Positions 26,161 through 37,798 of a stretch of 64,000 nt of DNA are shown here, piece after piece. The DNA lies in NCBI GenBank assembly GCA_021904315.1, contig CM038921.1, forward strand, positions 12,678,146-12,742,145, read 5' to 3'. The translations under genes and the position numbers were made by a program. Positions within the stretch are counted from its first letter, which is position 1; each line of letters begins with the position of its first letter. The stretch comes from Sphagnum magellanicum (lineage: Eukaryota; Streptophyta; Sphagnopsida; Sphagnales; Sphagnaceae). Under the pieces are notes generated by a model that did not search any database, was not told where the DNA came from, and was given only the letters and a program-made list of their open reading frames with translations.

Positions 26161-26833
26161 GAAATTGTACCTTGGAGTTATTGTGAAATCTTATTTGGTT
26201 GCATGCATGGCCTTATAGCCTTCATTGGCACCCACTATTTGTGACCTTGAAACGTTGTCTACAACAACAACTTCTTCAACAAAGGTAGTCAAAAGTTTAA
26301 GATGTTCATATTCAACATGTCTTTTCATAGGTCTATCACAAAAAGGGTGTTGTATACAATAATGCCCTTTTTCTCTTTTGTATTCTTCCCAATCAAAGAC
26401 ACGAGGACAACATGGGGGAAAACAAATGATGCACTGGCTTAATTACTAAACTTCCTCACATTTGGGAAGATCTCCATTGTATATAGCAAAAAAAGACCAT
26501 GGAGCATATTTATGACTATAATTAGCCCAAAATTTGGCTTATTTATGTAAATCACCAAATTTTTTATTTTATTTATTTTTTAATTGGTCGAATTTGAAAC
26601 GTTTATGCAAACACTTATAGATGAAAAGGTTGTCCCTTAAGTGGAGTACTAATAAGGTTGTCATCATTTAGGGATACTTGTAGATGATCTCCTTGATCAA
26701 GTAGTGAGCCTAAGACCATGTCCAACTATGCATGATCTTCTTGTTGTCTTGCCATGCCTTGAAACCAAAAAGAAATTGATTCAAATTCTATAAACAATTT
26801 ATGATTGATTTCATTGAAATGTAAAATTCTTAA

Positions 26834-26935
26834 TTATCACACGCATTTTCCCTGCAATTGGACAAAATGCACTTGTGGGCCCATGAGTCCCCTATTTACT
26901 TCATGCATTTACCCACTAGTGGATTAATGTTTTTT
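26834..26935 (+). repeat. Isolated monomer of the 123-bp satellite
   Basis: One unit reading like the array at 28.5 kb (CACACGCATTTTCCCTGCAA, then GTGGGCCCATGAGTCCCC and CATGCATTTACCCACTAG) sits about 1.6 kb upstream of that array. Its isolation suggests array fragmentation or dispersal. Confidence 0.65.
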
Positions 26936-28480
26936 AAAACTTTTTTCAAGGTTGCTTAACTAGCTACACCCACCTAGGCATTCGTAAATTTCCAAAGTGG
27001 AATAAATTGTTTATTTTTATTTTGTTTGGGTGTTGTGATTGGTTATCATGCTAAATTAAAAGTGAGCTTTTGGCAACCAAACAAAATGTACATAACATGA
27101 TTTGGCTATCTAAATTAATCAAGGGGAAAAAACATTTGGCAATAAACACACTACAATTGCATGCATTGCTAAAGGAGTTGAAGCCCAATTCAAAAGACTT
27201 TGCCCATTTGCAATAGCAATGTGCTTACACCCACCTTCAACCCCACCCTAAGTTCCAACTTGTCTAATTTTTTTACATTTACACTTATCTTGTTGTAATG
27301 TATATATATACACTTACATGAAGCCAATGTTAATATTTTTCAAATACATTTACACGGCCATGTGTAAATGTTTTGGGTTGTGTAAGTGTAAATACTAAAA
27401 TTATTTGTAAAGTCACCTTGTATTTGGGCCTTTTTTCACCCCAAACCCTTCTTTCAAGGGTATCCATGAAGTAAGGAAGTTTTATGAAATTTGGAAATGA
27501 AATGCTAAAAATTAGCATTTAATGCACAAGTTTCAAGATTACTTATAGGAGCTTTACAAGTAGGAACAATGAAAATATAGGTAGCAACAATGGAAGCGTT
27601 AAAGACAAAAGAAAAAATAGGGTGAAACTTAATTCACCATACAAACTGAAGTCCCCCGACCTTTGAATGTTAAAATGCTTCATTAAAAAATTTCATCCTA
27701 TTTATGATAAACTCAAGGTTCTAGTGTTGTTTTTCTTATTCTACATATAGTTTTATTATGTATCTTTAATGACCAGACCTTTTTGCAAAGTCATATGAAT
27801 TAGTTGTGGGTGTATATTTTGATGGTTTTTTTTTGCAATGGGCCGTTTAGTTAGCTTATCTTCGAAGACATTATGAAATCACCCTCCTCAATTAAAAATC
27901 ACATTTTTACATTGTTATATATTTACATTGTTTTATCAGACCACGTAAAATTATATAAATACTTTTATTTTTACATTTACACTTGCATAAAGTGTAAGTT
28001 CCGAACCATTTACATGCACAACACTGGTCTAGACTCCAAATTCCAAACTTCCAACATGCACATTACACAAGATAATTCAAAAAACACCAAATAAAATCTC
28101 CAAGCCAATTCCACAAACCTGCATGACCTTTCAAAATATGTTTCAAAGTTGAAAACCAATGTAATATTTGACATGTGTGTTTCAACAAAATAAATTTTTT
28201 TTGTATACCTACAATTTTTTTATGTGCAAAACTTGGTACAAAAAGGAAAATCCCCCAAAGTTGATCAGTAATGGGAATAGGAACGGCTATAGTGAAAACG
28301 ACAAGGGAAGTAATGCTGTTACTTTGCTAAAAGAATCCTTAACTTTTGGCTAATTTTAATTAATTTTTTTCATGCCTATAAGTAGCCCATCCAAAAACCA
28401 AGTAGCCATTTGGTGATTTTTAACCACAAAAAAAAACGTTGTAGTGGATATAAGACATTCATGAGCGTGCTGCATGTCCC
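26936..28480. other. Intergenic with recurrent TTACACTTAC-type motifs
   Basis: Short TTACACTTAC/GTAAGTGTAA phrases cluster at about 27.28-27.40 kb and 27.9-28.0 kb, including a 9-bp hairpin CATTTACAC/GTGTAAATG near 27345-27370. The same phrases recur at 30.25-30.38 kb on the other side of the satellite arrays. No gene recognised. Confidence 0.4.
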
Positions 28481-29097
28481 TTAATTACCACATACATTTC
28501 CCCTACAACTGGACAAAATGCATTTGTGGGCCCGCAAGTCCCCTATTTACCTCACACATTTACCCACCACTAGATCCAATGCATCCATGGGCCCATAATT
28601 CCCTTAATTACCATTTGCATTTTTGTTACAATTTAACAAAACGCACTTGTGGGCCTAAAAGCCCCCTATTTATTTCATGCATTTACCCACCATTAAATAC
28701 AACACATTTGTGGGCCTGCAAGTCCCCTAATTACCACTCACATTTTGTTCAACATTTTCCCCACAACTAAACAAAATGCATTCATGGGCTTGCGAATCCC
28801 CTATTTATTTCACACATTTACTCACTGCTAGATAGAAGGCACTCATAGGCCCACAAGTCCCTAATTACCACTTGCATTTTCCCCACAATTCGACAAAACA
28901 CATTTGTGGGCCCACAAGTTCCTTGTTTACCTCACACATTTACCCACCACTAGATACAATGCACTCATGGGCCTACAAGTCCCTTAATTACCACATGCAT
29001 TTTCCTTGTAAATGGACACAATACATTCATGGGCTCATAGATCCCTTATTTACTTCACACATTTACCCACCACTCGATACAACGCACTTGCGGGCTT
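28481..29097 (+). repeat. 123-bp satellite array, five units, dimeric structure
   Basis: Unit starts (TAATTACCA) lie at 28482, 28605, 28728, 28862 and 28985: spacings of 123, 123, 134 and 123 bp. Each unit has two related halves of about 60 bp, an AATTACCACATGCATTTTCC half and a CTATTTAC..CACACATTTACCCAC half. Each half ends in a GTGGGCCCACAAGTCCC-like phrase. Several predicted peptides here are only translations of the repeat. Confidence 0.9.
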
Positions 29098-29159
29098 TCA
29101 TTTTAAAAAAAAATTGGTTGGTTTGGCTAGTATTAGTGTTGACACCCTAAATCTTAAAG

Positions 29160-30110
29160 TATAAACCCTAAGTCCCAAAGGGAGAGCAAGATCACACCAA
29201 AAGGGGAGTTGTAGCAATGATGAACATAATGCAACAACACAACAAACAACAAGACCAAGGGGTGGGGGGGGGGTGGGCAAGTTTTGCTCACCTCTAGAGG
29301 CGATGGTGATGGTTGTTACGCTTCTCTTCATGTTCTTACAACTTGCACATAGAAGACAAGGGGGGGAGTTAGATTGCACCAAGGGGGGAGTTGCAATGAT
29401 GGTGAACACAATGCATCAACACAAACGCGCAAACAATAAAACCAAAAGGGGGTTGGGTAGGTCTTGCTCACCTCCAACAGTGATTGCGATGGTTTATGTG
29501 TTCTTCTTCATGTTCCTACAACCTACATATAAAGACAACGGGGGAACAAGATTGCACCAAAATGAGACTTGTAACAATGGCCAACACAATGCAACAACAC
29601 AAACATGTAACAACAAGATCAAAAGGGGGGTGGGTAGGTCTTGTTCACTTTTAGAGGTGATGGCGATGGTTGACACATTCCTCCTTGTGTTGTTGCAACT
29701 TGCACAAGACAATGCACAAGGGGAGGGCAACTAAAAATGCCAACACATAAACAAAACAACCAAAGGCAAGGGGGGTGGGTAGGTCTTGTTCACCTCCTTT
29801 TAAAGACAATGGTGAGGTCAACACAAACATGACCCACAAAGTGCAAACACAAAAATGAAAAAACCAAAGGGGGGGAGGTGGCACATGTCTTGCTCACTTC
29901 GAGAGTTGATGGTGAGGTCAATGCATTCCACTTCACGCTCTTGCAACTTGCACAAGACAATGCCCAGGAGCAAGATCACACATGGGGAGGATGGGGGTAG
30001 AAGAATTCTGCATGGGTCTTTTTTTTCTCATTTTTTCATTTTTTGTTGAAACAAAAGGGAAAAAAAATCAAGGGGTGGTGGTGTTGCCTTGCTCGCCTAT
30101 GAAATAGTTC
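29160..30110 (+). repeat. Degenerate G-rich tandem array, ~180-bp period
   Basis: A recurring phrase GGGTGGGTAGGTCTTGCTCACC, followed by a GATGGTGATGG-like segment and a CTTGCACA..GACAA segment, appears with GCTCACC anchors at 29286, 29466, 29643 (GTTCACT), 29788 (GTTCACC), 29892 and about 30091. Spacing falls from 180 to about 100 bp as units decay. Runs of five to nine G precede most anchors. The long open frame at 29273-29734 is a by-product of the repeat. Confidence 0.75.
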
Positions 30111-30250
30111 GAATGACAATGAGGTAGCTTGAGCTTCAAACTTTGGTGGTGGTCAAATGAAGTTCTTAGAAGTGGCGCAATAGAAAGCTTAACAAGAATA
30201 GCTGCAAATCATAAACCACACTCCCCCCTTAAATCCTTAAATGATTTTAC

Positions 30251-30300
30251 CTTGCATTTACATGACCCCATAAATTTACATGGGGTCATGTAAGTGTAAG
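30251..30300. repeat. Hairpin with 21-bp arms
   Basis: 30251-30271 and 30280-30300 are inverted copies with an 8-nt loop; the inner 14 bp (TTACATGACCCCAT/ATGGGGTCATGTAA) pair perfectly and the outer 7 bp with two mismatches. It lies in a cluster of TTACACTTAC phrases. Confidence 0.75.
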
Positions 30301-33300
30301 AAAATATGTTGTGTAAGTGTAAATCATTTACATTAACACAAATTATACAAATTGTATATACATCTATACACTTACACACACAACATTGGTTATGACCTAT
30401 GCACTTTGCAGTTCAAGTTAAATGCACCTTCACCCACAACCCTTATTTGGGCTTCTATCAATATTTACTACACCATCTCATTAATCCATAAACATTAAAA
30501 ATATGACAATATAAAATAAATCGGTACTCATCACATTTTGGCCAATCAAAATTAACCATTTTTTTTTAAACTAACCTTTTTGAAAGGGATTATGTTTTAG
30601 GTATGTTTGTAGGCTTAAACTGAATTTGACATTCAGTTGTTATATATTATCCAAAATATGATGTACATGTTGTTTTACCAATGTGGTGCATATGTTCTTA
30701 AAATTCCATTGATACTCATTAATTTTGGGCACGAAGAATTGTCTATGACATGCAACATGGTGTTTACTTGTTTTCCAATCCTCATTCATAAACATGGAAA
30801 GTGAAATAATATATAATGATAGACAAGTTAAAATCAAACATTGTTATGGTCAATCAATAAGGAGTAGTCATTGTATCATAGAAACTAGCTTGGTTAGGTA
30901 ATAATTAATTACTTTTTGAAATTATCAATTTTTTTGAAAAATACTTGCCTACCATACCAAGAATTGTGAAATTTTTTTTCAAGCACAACAACCTCATTAA
31001 TTAACATTAATGCTGAATTATAATATAATATTATTATTACTGAAAAATATAAAGGATAAAATTATAATAATAATAAAACACCTTGCAACCGAACTAAAGT
31101 AATTACTATGGATTCATGCAATGGCTTTAACATGCATTGTATCTAGTGCACATTGACTAGCTAAAATAACACCAAATGATATTTATTGCAACATATAAAT
31201 ATTATATTTCATCCAAAATATGTTAGGTAGGCCACTAGTGGGATTTCTCTTATAGGATAAATAGAAGCAAAAACATGATGTCATTTCTATAGTGAAGGCT
31301 CAAGCTTATTGAAAACTTGTTTGTGACTAATTATATTTATTACCATCTTTATAACAACTAGCAAAGTTGAAGAAGAATGATATCAATTTTTAAAGCAAAC
31401 AACTTAACGCCATTACTAAGATTTGTAAATATAAAGGGCTTCATGAGGGGCACCACTTTATTTTGATGGCCATGGAGGTGCAAGGTGTATTTGGGCATGA
31501 TATGAATCATTTCTTCAGGGAATGTGCTCATTTTTTCCACGATAGACAATCAAAAAGTCATTTATCTTTGTCTTTTTTCATTTAGTTTTTTAGGTAGCAT
31601 GTTAGTATTTCTTTTCAATGTGCTTTAGCCTCTACTATAGTGAGGAAGATTGTGTTGATGGGAGATGCTTGTTCTAGACCTCCTATTATTATTAGATTTC
31701 AAGATTTGCATGCAGGTGACATTAAAGGGGTTGTGGGTGAAATAGCTCCCTACCACAAGGGATTAGCTCTTTCCCTTCTTTGGTTCCTACGGGCTTTGCA
31801 TTTTTTTGGCCTTTCTTTGGCCTTCCTTTTTGTTGTTTGTGTGATGGTTCGGGCCATCAAGTTTTTTGGTGTACTATTTGCAAACCCCAAGCATATCATT
31901 GATTGAGTTTTCCTTCCCCCTTAAGAACATTTGATTCTAGCTCTTTCACCCTTAATTTTAGCTATTGATTCCTTTGCAAAAAATGGACATTTTCTAACTT
32001 TATTCATGGATCAATTCTTCTCGCAGCTTTGACTTTGAACAATGGGTAAACTACTACCTAATACCTTGTAGCCAATGTCTCCATTAGGTGTACTTGGGGG
32101 TTATGATTATCTTGGGTAACCTTGAACCATGACCTCACCTTAAAATCTTAAGCCCCATGTTATTGAGAGGTTGGCTATTATTTTACCCACTAATTATTAG
32201 CCTGATATAAGCCACTCCCAAGTTAGCAGTTCCATCTGCATGTATGTAAAAATAGATACATACTTCGTGCCGTTACAATTTTTGGTTGTTAGATATAACT
32301 TTATTTTGTTTTAGTTGGATCATTTCAAGTATTTATTTTAGTTAACAATAATTTGCTTGTTTGTCACTGGAAATTTGTAGTTTCATATGTGTCTATAAGC
32401 ACACAAATGAAAGCACTTGAATTTTCAGAATTAAACAGAATAAAGCCACAAATTTTTTGCCTTTGAAATTTGGTTTGCAATTTGAATGCTTTAAAAGTGT
32501 TCAAAAGTATTTTTGGCATCAAACAAAGCTAATTAGATTTGTCTGGTTCCAGAGCAAAGAGTTCCGAAGTTCCTGACATGTTCCGCAAAGAGTTCCCAAT
32601 AGCGCCTCACTTTTATCCCATATGGTTTGGCAAGTGTTGTGCTCCTTTCATGGATATAGCTGGGCCAAAGGGACAAAACTCTACGCTTCAAAATAGGACC
32701 TTGCATTTTGGGGCCTCCATAGTTTTATTACTTTTGAGTGATGGGCCAATCAAATTGGCCCATTGCAAAAAAAGAAAAATTGAACTTGAGAGTGCACCTT
32801 ATCTAATTAATGCAAAACACAATAGGTAGGGTGCTCTTAGGGCTGGTTCTTTGACCCAATTCTTTGAGTTTTTAGAACCTTTGGTATGGGCCAAAATTGG
32901 TTCTGTGATTTTTTGAATAACCTCAAGTCAAAAACTAATGTTGACCGGTTATTAAAAAACACCTGGTTATCAATCTGCTTATTGATACCTTTCCAGCCAA
33001 TAAAGGAAATTTCAAAATTTGATAACCTACCTGGTTGACTAGAATCTCATCCAGGTAGGTTATCAATCCTAAAACCTTATAGATGCTTATGATAGAAAAA
33101 AGAAAAAGGAAAAAAATATAATTATAATTAGAAAACTAATAACCTACAATCCGGTTATTAAAAAAGAAATAACCGGGAAATACTGGTCAGAACTGGTTCT
33201 TTGCTAGTGAGAACCGTCGGTCAAGGGTATAGGTATACCCTACCCTTACCCCACTGGTTCCAGGTTCCCAAAAATGAGAATCTCCTGAGTCCCAGCACTG

Positions 33301-33872
33301 ACTTAAACCCTGGGTCTAGGTCAAGCATGCAATGAAGACCCCGGTGGGCATGCCCGGGGAATCGGAATGCTGACCCCTGGTAAGGAAATCTAGTCCAGGA
33401 TAGGGGATAGAGAGAAGGGAATATCTTGAAGGCTGCTGAGAGAATCTGACCTGGGTTAAGGGAACAATTGACCACTGATTAGAGTATAATTCATGTCCTT
33501 GGGGGAGTGTCATGCCATGGCAACTCTAGGTGAGGTACCCCTGGGCCCCGGTCCCTACTACCTTGGCAACTTTGACACTAATTTACATTATTTTCAGAAA
33601 TATCGAAATTTTCAAAAAAAAATAAAAATCAAAAAACCAATTTTTTTGAAGGAAAATTAGAAGTCTTCAGAAAATTCTATTTGTTGAAATGAAAATTTCA
33701 CAATTAATTAATTATTTGACAAGCTTGTGTAGAAGCTGCCAAGGTACTATGAATTAACCTGGGTATAACCTGGGTTGATTTATGAATTGGGTGAAGGGAC
33801 AAAGTAGGGGTCCAGTCCCAGTCCGAACTTCCAATCTTAGCTGAAGCCCTGGATTTGTACGTATAGGGTAAG
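30301..33872. other. Intergenic, no recognisable gene
   Basis: AT-rich to about 32.5 kb, then more balanced with GGTTATCAA/GGTTATTAA phrases (32.93-33.17 kb) and a GC-richer stretch at 33.2-33.6 kb. Open frames of 60-96 codons show no family motif. Retroelement debris is possible but not demonstrable from motifs. Confidence 0.45.
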
Positions 33873-33970
33873 GTTTTCCTTTTAGGCCCTTCCGGGAAGT
33901 AAGGCACTACGCCGAGGCCAGCAGGCCGAGGGTTGTGCCGAACTTCCCCAGAAGGGCCTAAAAGGAAAAC
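33873..33970. repeat. Long hairpin, perfect 20-bp outer arms
   Basis: GTTTTCCTTTTAGGCCCTTC at 33873-33892 is exactly matched by its reverse complement at 33951-33970. Inside, GGGAAGT/ACTTCCC and GGCAC/GTGCC extend the pairing, so most of the 98 nt can fold into one stem. No open frame is involved. It could be a foldback element or the core of a small-RNA precursor. Confidence 0.75.
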
Positions 33971-34131
33971 ATTGCCTGGCGTAAAGTATAGGAGAAGGGT
34001 CTGAAAATAGACCCTTCCCGTAGGTAAAGACCGGCGGTGATTTTGCTTTCCGCTTCCCTGTCTAGATAAGGATAAAAACTGATAAAATGTGAAAAACGAT
34101 GCAAATATGCAAAAGATAGATCACTGAGTTT

Positions 34132-34200
34132 GAAAGCTGTAACTTCCGAAATGTGGAAGGCCCAGTACAGCCTGTCCACATTTCGGAAAGTACAGTTTTC
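34132..34200. repeat. Hairpin with 26-nt arms
   Basis: 34132-34157 and 34175-34200 are inverted copies with about three differences (core CCGAAATGTGGA/TCCACATTTCGG) and a 17-nt loop. It lies 160 bp from the 33.9-kb hairpin. Confidence 0.75.
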
Positions 34201-34319
34201 AATCATTGCAAAATTCAGGTAAGTAATCGCCTTACATTAAGAAAAGTCTACCGGGTCTTTACGTTCCTGGAAAGATTTTTGAAATTTCTTTCCACTTCTT
34301 TCTTTCCGCGTTTAGGTTT

Positions 34320-34840
34320 TTTTTAACAGTTTTCTCTTGTGTTGTCTCTTTCACACTTGCTGTTTTTCGGTCCCATCGCTTTCAGTCTTGTGCGCATTTT
34401 CTTTTGCAATTCCTTTGAGCTTGCTTCTTATCGTCCTTGCTTTCCCCCCCCCCCCCCCTTCCCTTTGCTTTTCATCATTGCACTCTCCAGAGCTTGGAGC
34501 TTTGAGAGCTTCTCTCTCAGTTTTTTTTTGTTTTTTTTGGGGGGAGATTAATATTCTCTTAAACTTGTTTTCGTCTCTGAAGTCTGTCTCGTTTTTATTT
34601 ATTTATTTACTCCTTTGCCTAGACACATCCTCTCGAAGCCGCTCTCTTAAACTTGCTTTGCCTGTTTATTCTGTCTCTCTTTTCTTTCTTTCTTCCTTTG
34701 TGCAAACATGCATTGTTCATGCAGGTTTTGATCCTGCAGATTTGCTTCTTGCATTGCATGCTTCAACAACATCACGATTCTTCCTGTTTCTTTCTTTTTC
34801 TGCTAGAAATTTCCATCGGTGAGCGAGATTGAGATTCCTT
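34320..34840 (+). other. Pyrimidine-rich leader-like tract, possible orphan 5' region
   Basis: Plus strand is strongly T/C-rich, with a 15-C run at 34444-34458, and resembles the CT-rich 5' leader in front of the filament-like protein gene at 48.9-49.2 kb. A GATCCTGCAGATTTGC segment follows a CATGCAG that could be a splice acceptor near 34724. The 161-codon open frame here is a poly-F/L/S translation of the tract. No downstream exons were recognised, so this could be a non-coding RNA start, a decayed gene or simple low complexity. Confidence 0.3.
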
Positions 34841-37422
34841 TTTTTTTTTTTCCTTTCTGGGTTGCAGACGAATCTTTTGATTCCTTTTAAAAACCTTTCC
34901 TTTTTCTTTTTCTAAATTAAAAGATAAAATCAGTTTTGTAAAATAAAATAAATGTAAAAGAAAAATTAAGATATTAAAGAAGTATTTGGAAAAAATAGGC
35001 GTAAGGTTCACTTTGGACGGTTGGCTGGTACCTTACGGATTTGTAAGCGTACACTGAAATTTTACGCCTGAGGAGGAGCAGAAAAATACACAGAGAAAAT
35101 ATTCAGAACGGGAATTTACTTACCTTTTTAATCTTATTCATCCAAAGTGACCCACCATCTCCATCCCCATCCCTGGTGTAAAAGTCTGTAAAATTGTCAT
35201 AAAATAGCTTACGTAGGTTGTAAGTAGGGAAACAATCACAGAATTGGCCAGGCGAGCACTAAACACTAGCAACAAATTAAATGTGGGACCTTTCTTGACA
35301 CCCTTGTAGGACAATTGCCCAACCCCAAAAATATTTGGTCAATTTAATTAATTAATTAAATTTTTTGACTCTGCCCAAATTATAAGGGATGTTTTTAAGT
35401 GTCAATGATTTTTCATACTTTTTAAATGAAAAAAGAAGAAGTGATACAATGGTTAAGAATAAGTTCTTTGAGTCCAATTTTTTTGAGTTCAATAGTTTTC
35501 AAGTCCTATCTTCTTTTCAACTGACATTCATCTAGGAAAGAAGAAAAATGGTCCTCCCTTTGCAACTTGGCGAGGAAATGGTTGGAAGGGAAGGGAAATG
35601 GGTTTAGGGTTTACATGCCAAGTTACCCATGGAAGGTAATTGTGTCTTGAGAAGTTAATCTTGCTCGGGCTGATACCTTCCTTATGCAACATTACCACCT
35701 TCCCCATGCAACAATGAATTATATTCCTTGTGGAAAATCACCTTTCTTGAGCAACATAGCCAATGTTCCGCGACCATTCCTTGGCTTAATGATGCGTTGC
35801 TCAATGAGGTGTTACCTAGCCAGGTAGTAATTGTGTTGTCAAGGCTTGGGTTTTATCTTTTCACTCACAACAATTAGATATGACTTTTACTTTTAAAATC
35901 TTTGTAACAATTAATTTGCATGAAGCATTTTAGAATTTTTTGAAAGTTCCCACCATGAATGAAAAAGTTGGGAACTTGGTTTCAAAGGTTGCACAATAGA
36001 TGGAAAATTATATGATGGATGACATATTGGTCCAAAAAAGTTTCAATGGACGGGAATGTTGAATGATGGATGAAATATTGGAAAGAATCGCAAAATGGAT
36101 GAAGACTAATAAAAAAAGGTTAAAATTGGGTAGCTTCAACTAATGTATATCAAATAATTAATTAAATCTGAAGATTCAATGTCAAAAAAGAAAAATCTTG
36201 AATATTTGTATAGTTAAAAAAATAAAATTCCCAATTTTGTTTTGAAAAAACTATTTCTTGAAAATTTTAACATTACTAGAAATAATTGAATTTGTATCAA
36301 CGTTGCCAAGATATTATGGTAGTGGATTAAAAAAATTATAAGACAATTGAAAAGTAGAGCAAGGAAAAAAGAGAAAAAAAATTGCACAAATGCACACAAT
36401 GTCTAAATATTAAGAAAACACCACGATTCTTTGCTCTCAAGGAGTTCAAATTGATTTAAACACTAAATTATAGCATGGAATTGTCCTTAGAGTTTGAACC
36501 TAAAGCTCATCCCACTACCACTAAGGATACACTTCATTACCACATACATGCATACTCTCAAATCAGATCAAAGACATTGTTTAATGACCAATCCATTGAT
36601 GATCTTACCATCAAATTCTAGTTATTCTCTTCTTTTGATCTATGAGAATGCATTGGATCCATTTATGTGCAATGGAAGATTGATGGGCAAACCTATGTTA
36701 TTCTCTTCAACCATAACATAGTTCATACTACATCGGTGCCTCATGAACCCAACTCATTTTTCTACAAAGAATGAGAATGAGGGCAATCTAGTCTTGTCTT
36801 CCAACCTCCACATCACAATGGTATACCAAGTTGGTATTGTGTGGTTTTTGTGTTATGGTGTTATGATGTTTTATGCAAAAAAGAAATGATATGTTCTGCT
36901 GCAACCTCCTCATGGGATTTGAACCACCATTGTAGTAGGGAGGTAAGATTTATCATCAGCTTACTCTGCAACTCCTTGTGGAATTTGAAACACCATCACA
37001 AGGAGGTAGGATTTAGTTCTTGCCACTAGCCTATTTCTTGCTACTGTGAACAACCATATCCAATTTTGAATTTATTTGAAGCTTTGTAAATTATTAATCA
37101 AACCTTGTGACAGAAACACATAGGGCGTTGTCCTCATGCTTTTTAAGCACTTTTGACACCTTCACAGACTTTGGTTTGCAGGGTGGGGGTGTTTAGTATC
37201 TTCCTCAGCAAGCTGCACCCCTATCTGCACCCCTAGCTTCAGAATTCTATGCCGGTGGAAAGCAAGTGTACGTTCCAAAGCTGAAGTTCTGGCTACTCTG
37301 ATGGCAAGATGGCCTTGTAGGTCCTTGTACATTTCCCAAACAAGTTTGCATTATGTGCTAAACACTCAGCTCTCCATAGTACACATGATGCTGCAAGCTG
37401 CAAGCTGCAGTTGCTTCATCTC
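34841..37422. other. Intergenic; includes repeat copy B at about 35.53-36.11 kb
   Basis: No recognisable gene. 35.53-36.11 kb is the inverted partner of the 8.8-9.6 kb repeat: its minus strand has the same TTGTGCAACCTTTGAAACCA and CATCCATCAT phrases in the same order. Open frames elsewhere are short and featureless. Confidence 0.5.
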
Positions 37423-37798
37423 CTCATGCAGTTCTTGTTGCTCTTTCTTCACTCCCAATTCCTCTGACAAAATCTTACCAAAAACCAGTGGTTTTCATGA
37501 AAGAACTGGTAAAGAACTCATGCAGTTCTTGTTATTCTTTCTTCACTCCCAATTCCTCTGACAAAGTCTTACCAAAAATCACTGGTTTTCATGAAAGAAC
37601 TGGTAAAGAACTCATGCAGTTCTTGTTATTCTTTCTTCACTCCCAATTCCTCTGACAAAGTCTTACCAAAAACCAGTGGTTTTCATGAAAGAACTGGTAA
37701 AGAACTCATGCAGTTCTTGTTATTCTTTCTTCACTCCCAATTCCTCTGACAAAGTCTTACCAAAAACCACTGCTTTTCATGAAAGAACTGGTAAAGAA
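37423..37798 (+). repeat. 94-bp minisatellite, four units
   Basis: CTCATGCAGTTCTTGTT starts at 37423, 37517, 37611 and 37705, an exact 94-bp period with only a few substitutions between units, so the expansion is young. Each unit contains two palindromes: AAGAACT-CATGC-AGTTCTT at the junction, and AAAACCAGTGGTTTT, which is perfect in two units and altered by one base in the others. Confidence 0.95.

Noticed and set aside
28481-29097. CRISPR-like regular spacing
   Set aside because: Plant nuclear context, and the whole unit is repeated with no unique spacers; it is a satellite.
29273-29734. 153-codon open frame in the G-rich array
   Set aside because: The peptide is internally repetitive with the DNA repeat period and ends with it.
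33220-33600. Possible LTR or retroelement polyprotein
   Set aside because: GC-richer composition only; no protease, reverse transcriptase or integrase motif and no matched long terminal repeats found by eye.
34337-34822. 161-codon F/L/S-rich open frame
   Set aside because: Translation of a pyrimidine-rich tract including a C homopolymer; no domain, and composition is explained by the tract.
37301-37561. 86-codon Cys/Ser-rich open frame
   Set aside because: Half of it is translated 94-bp minisatellite; the Cys/Ser richness comes from repeated TGC/TCT in low-complexity sequence.
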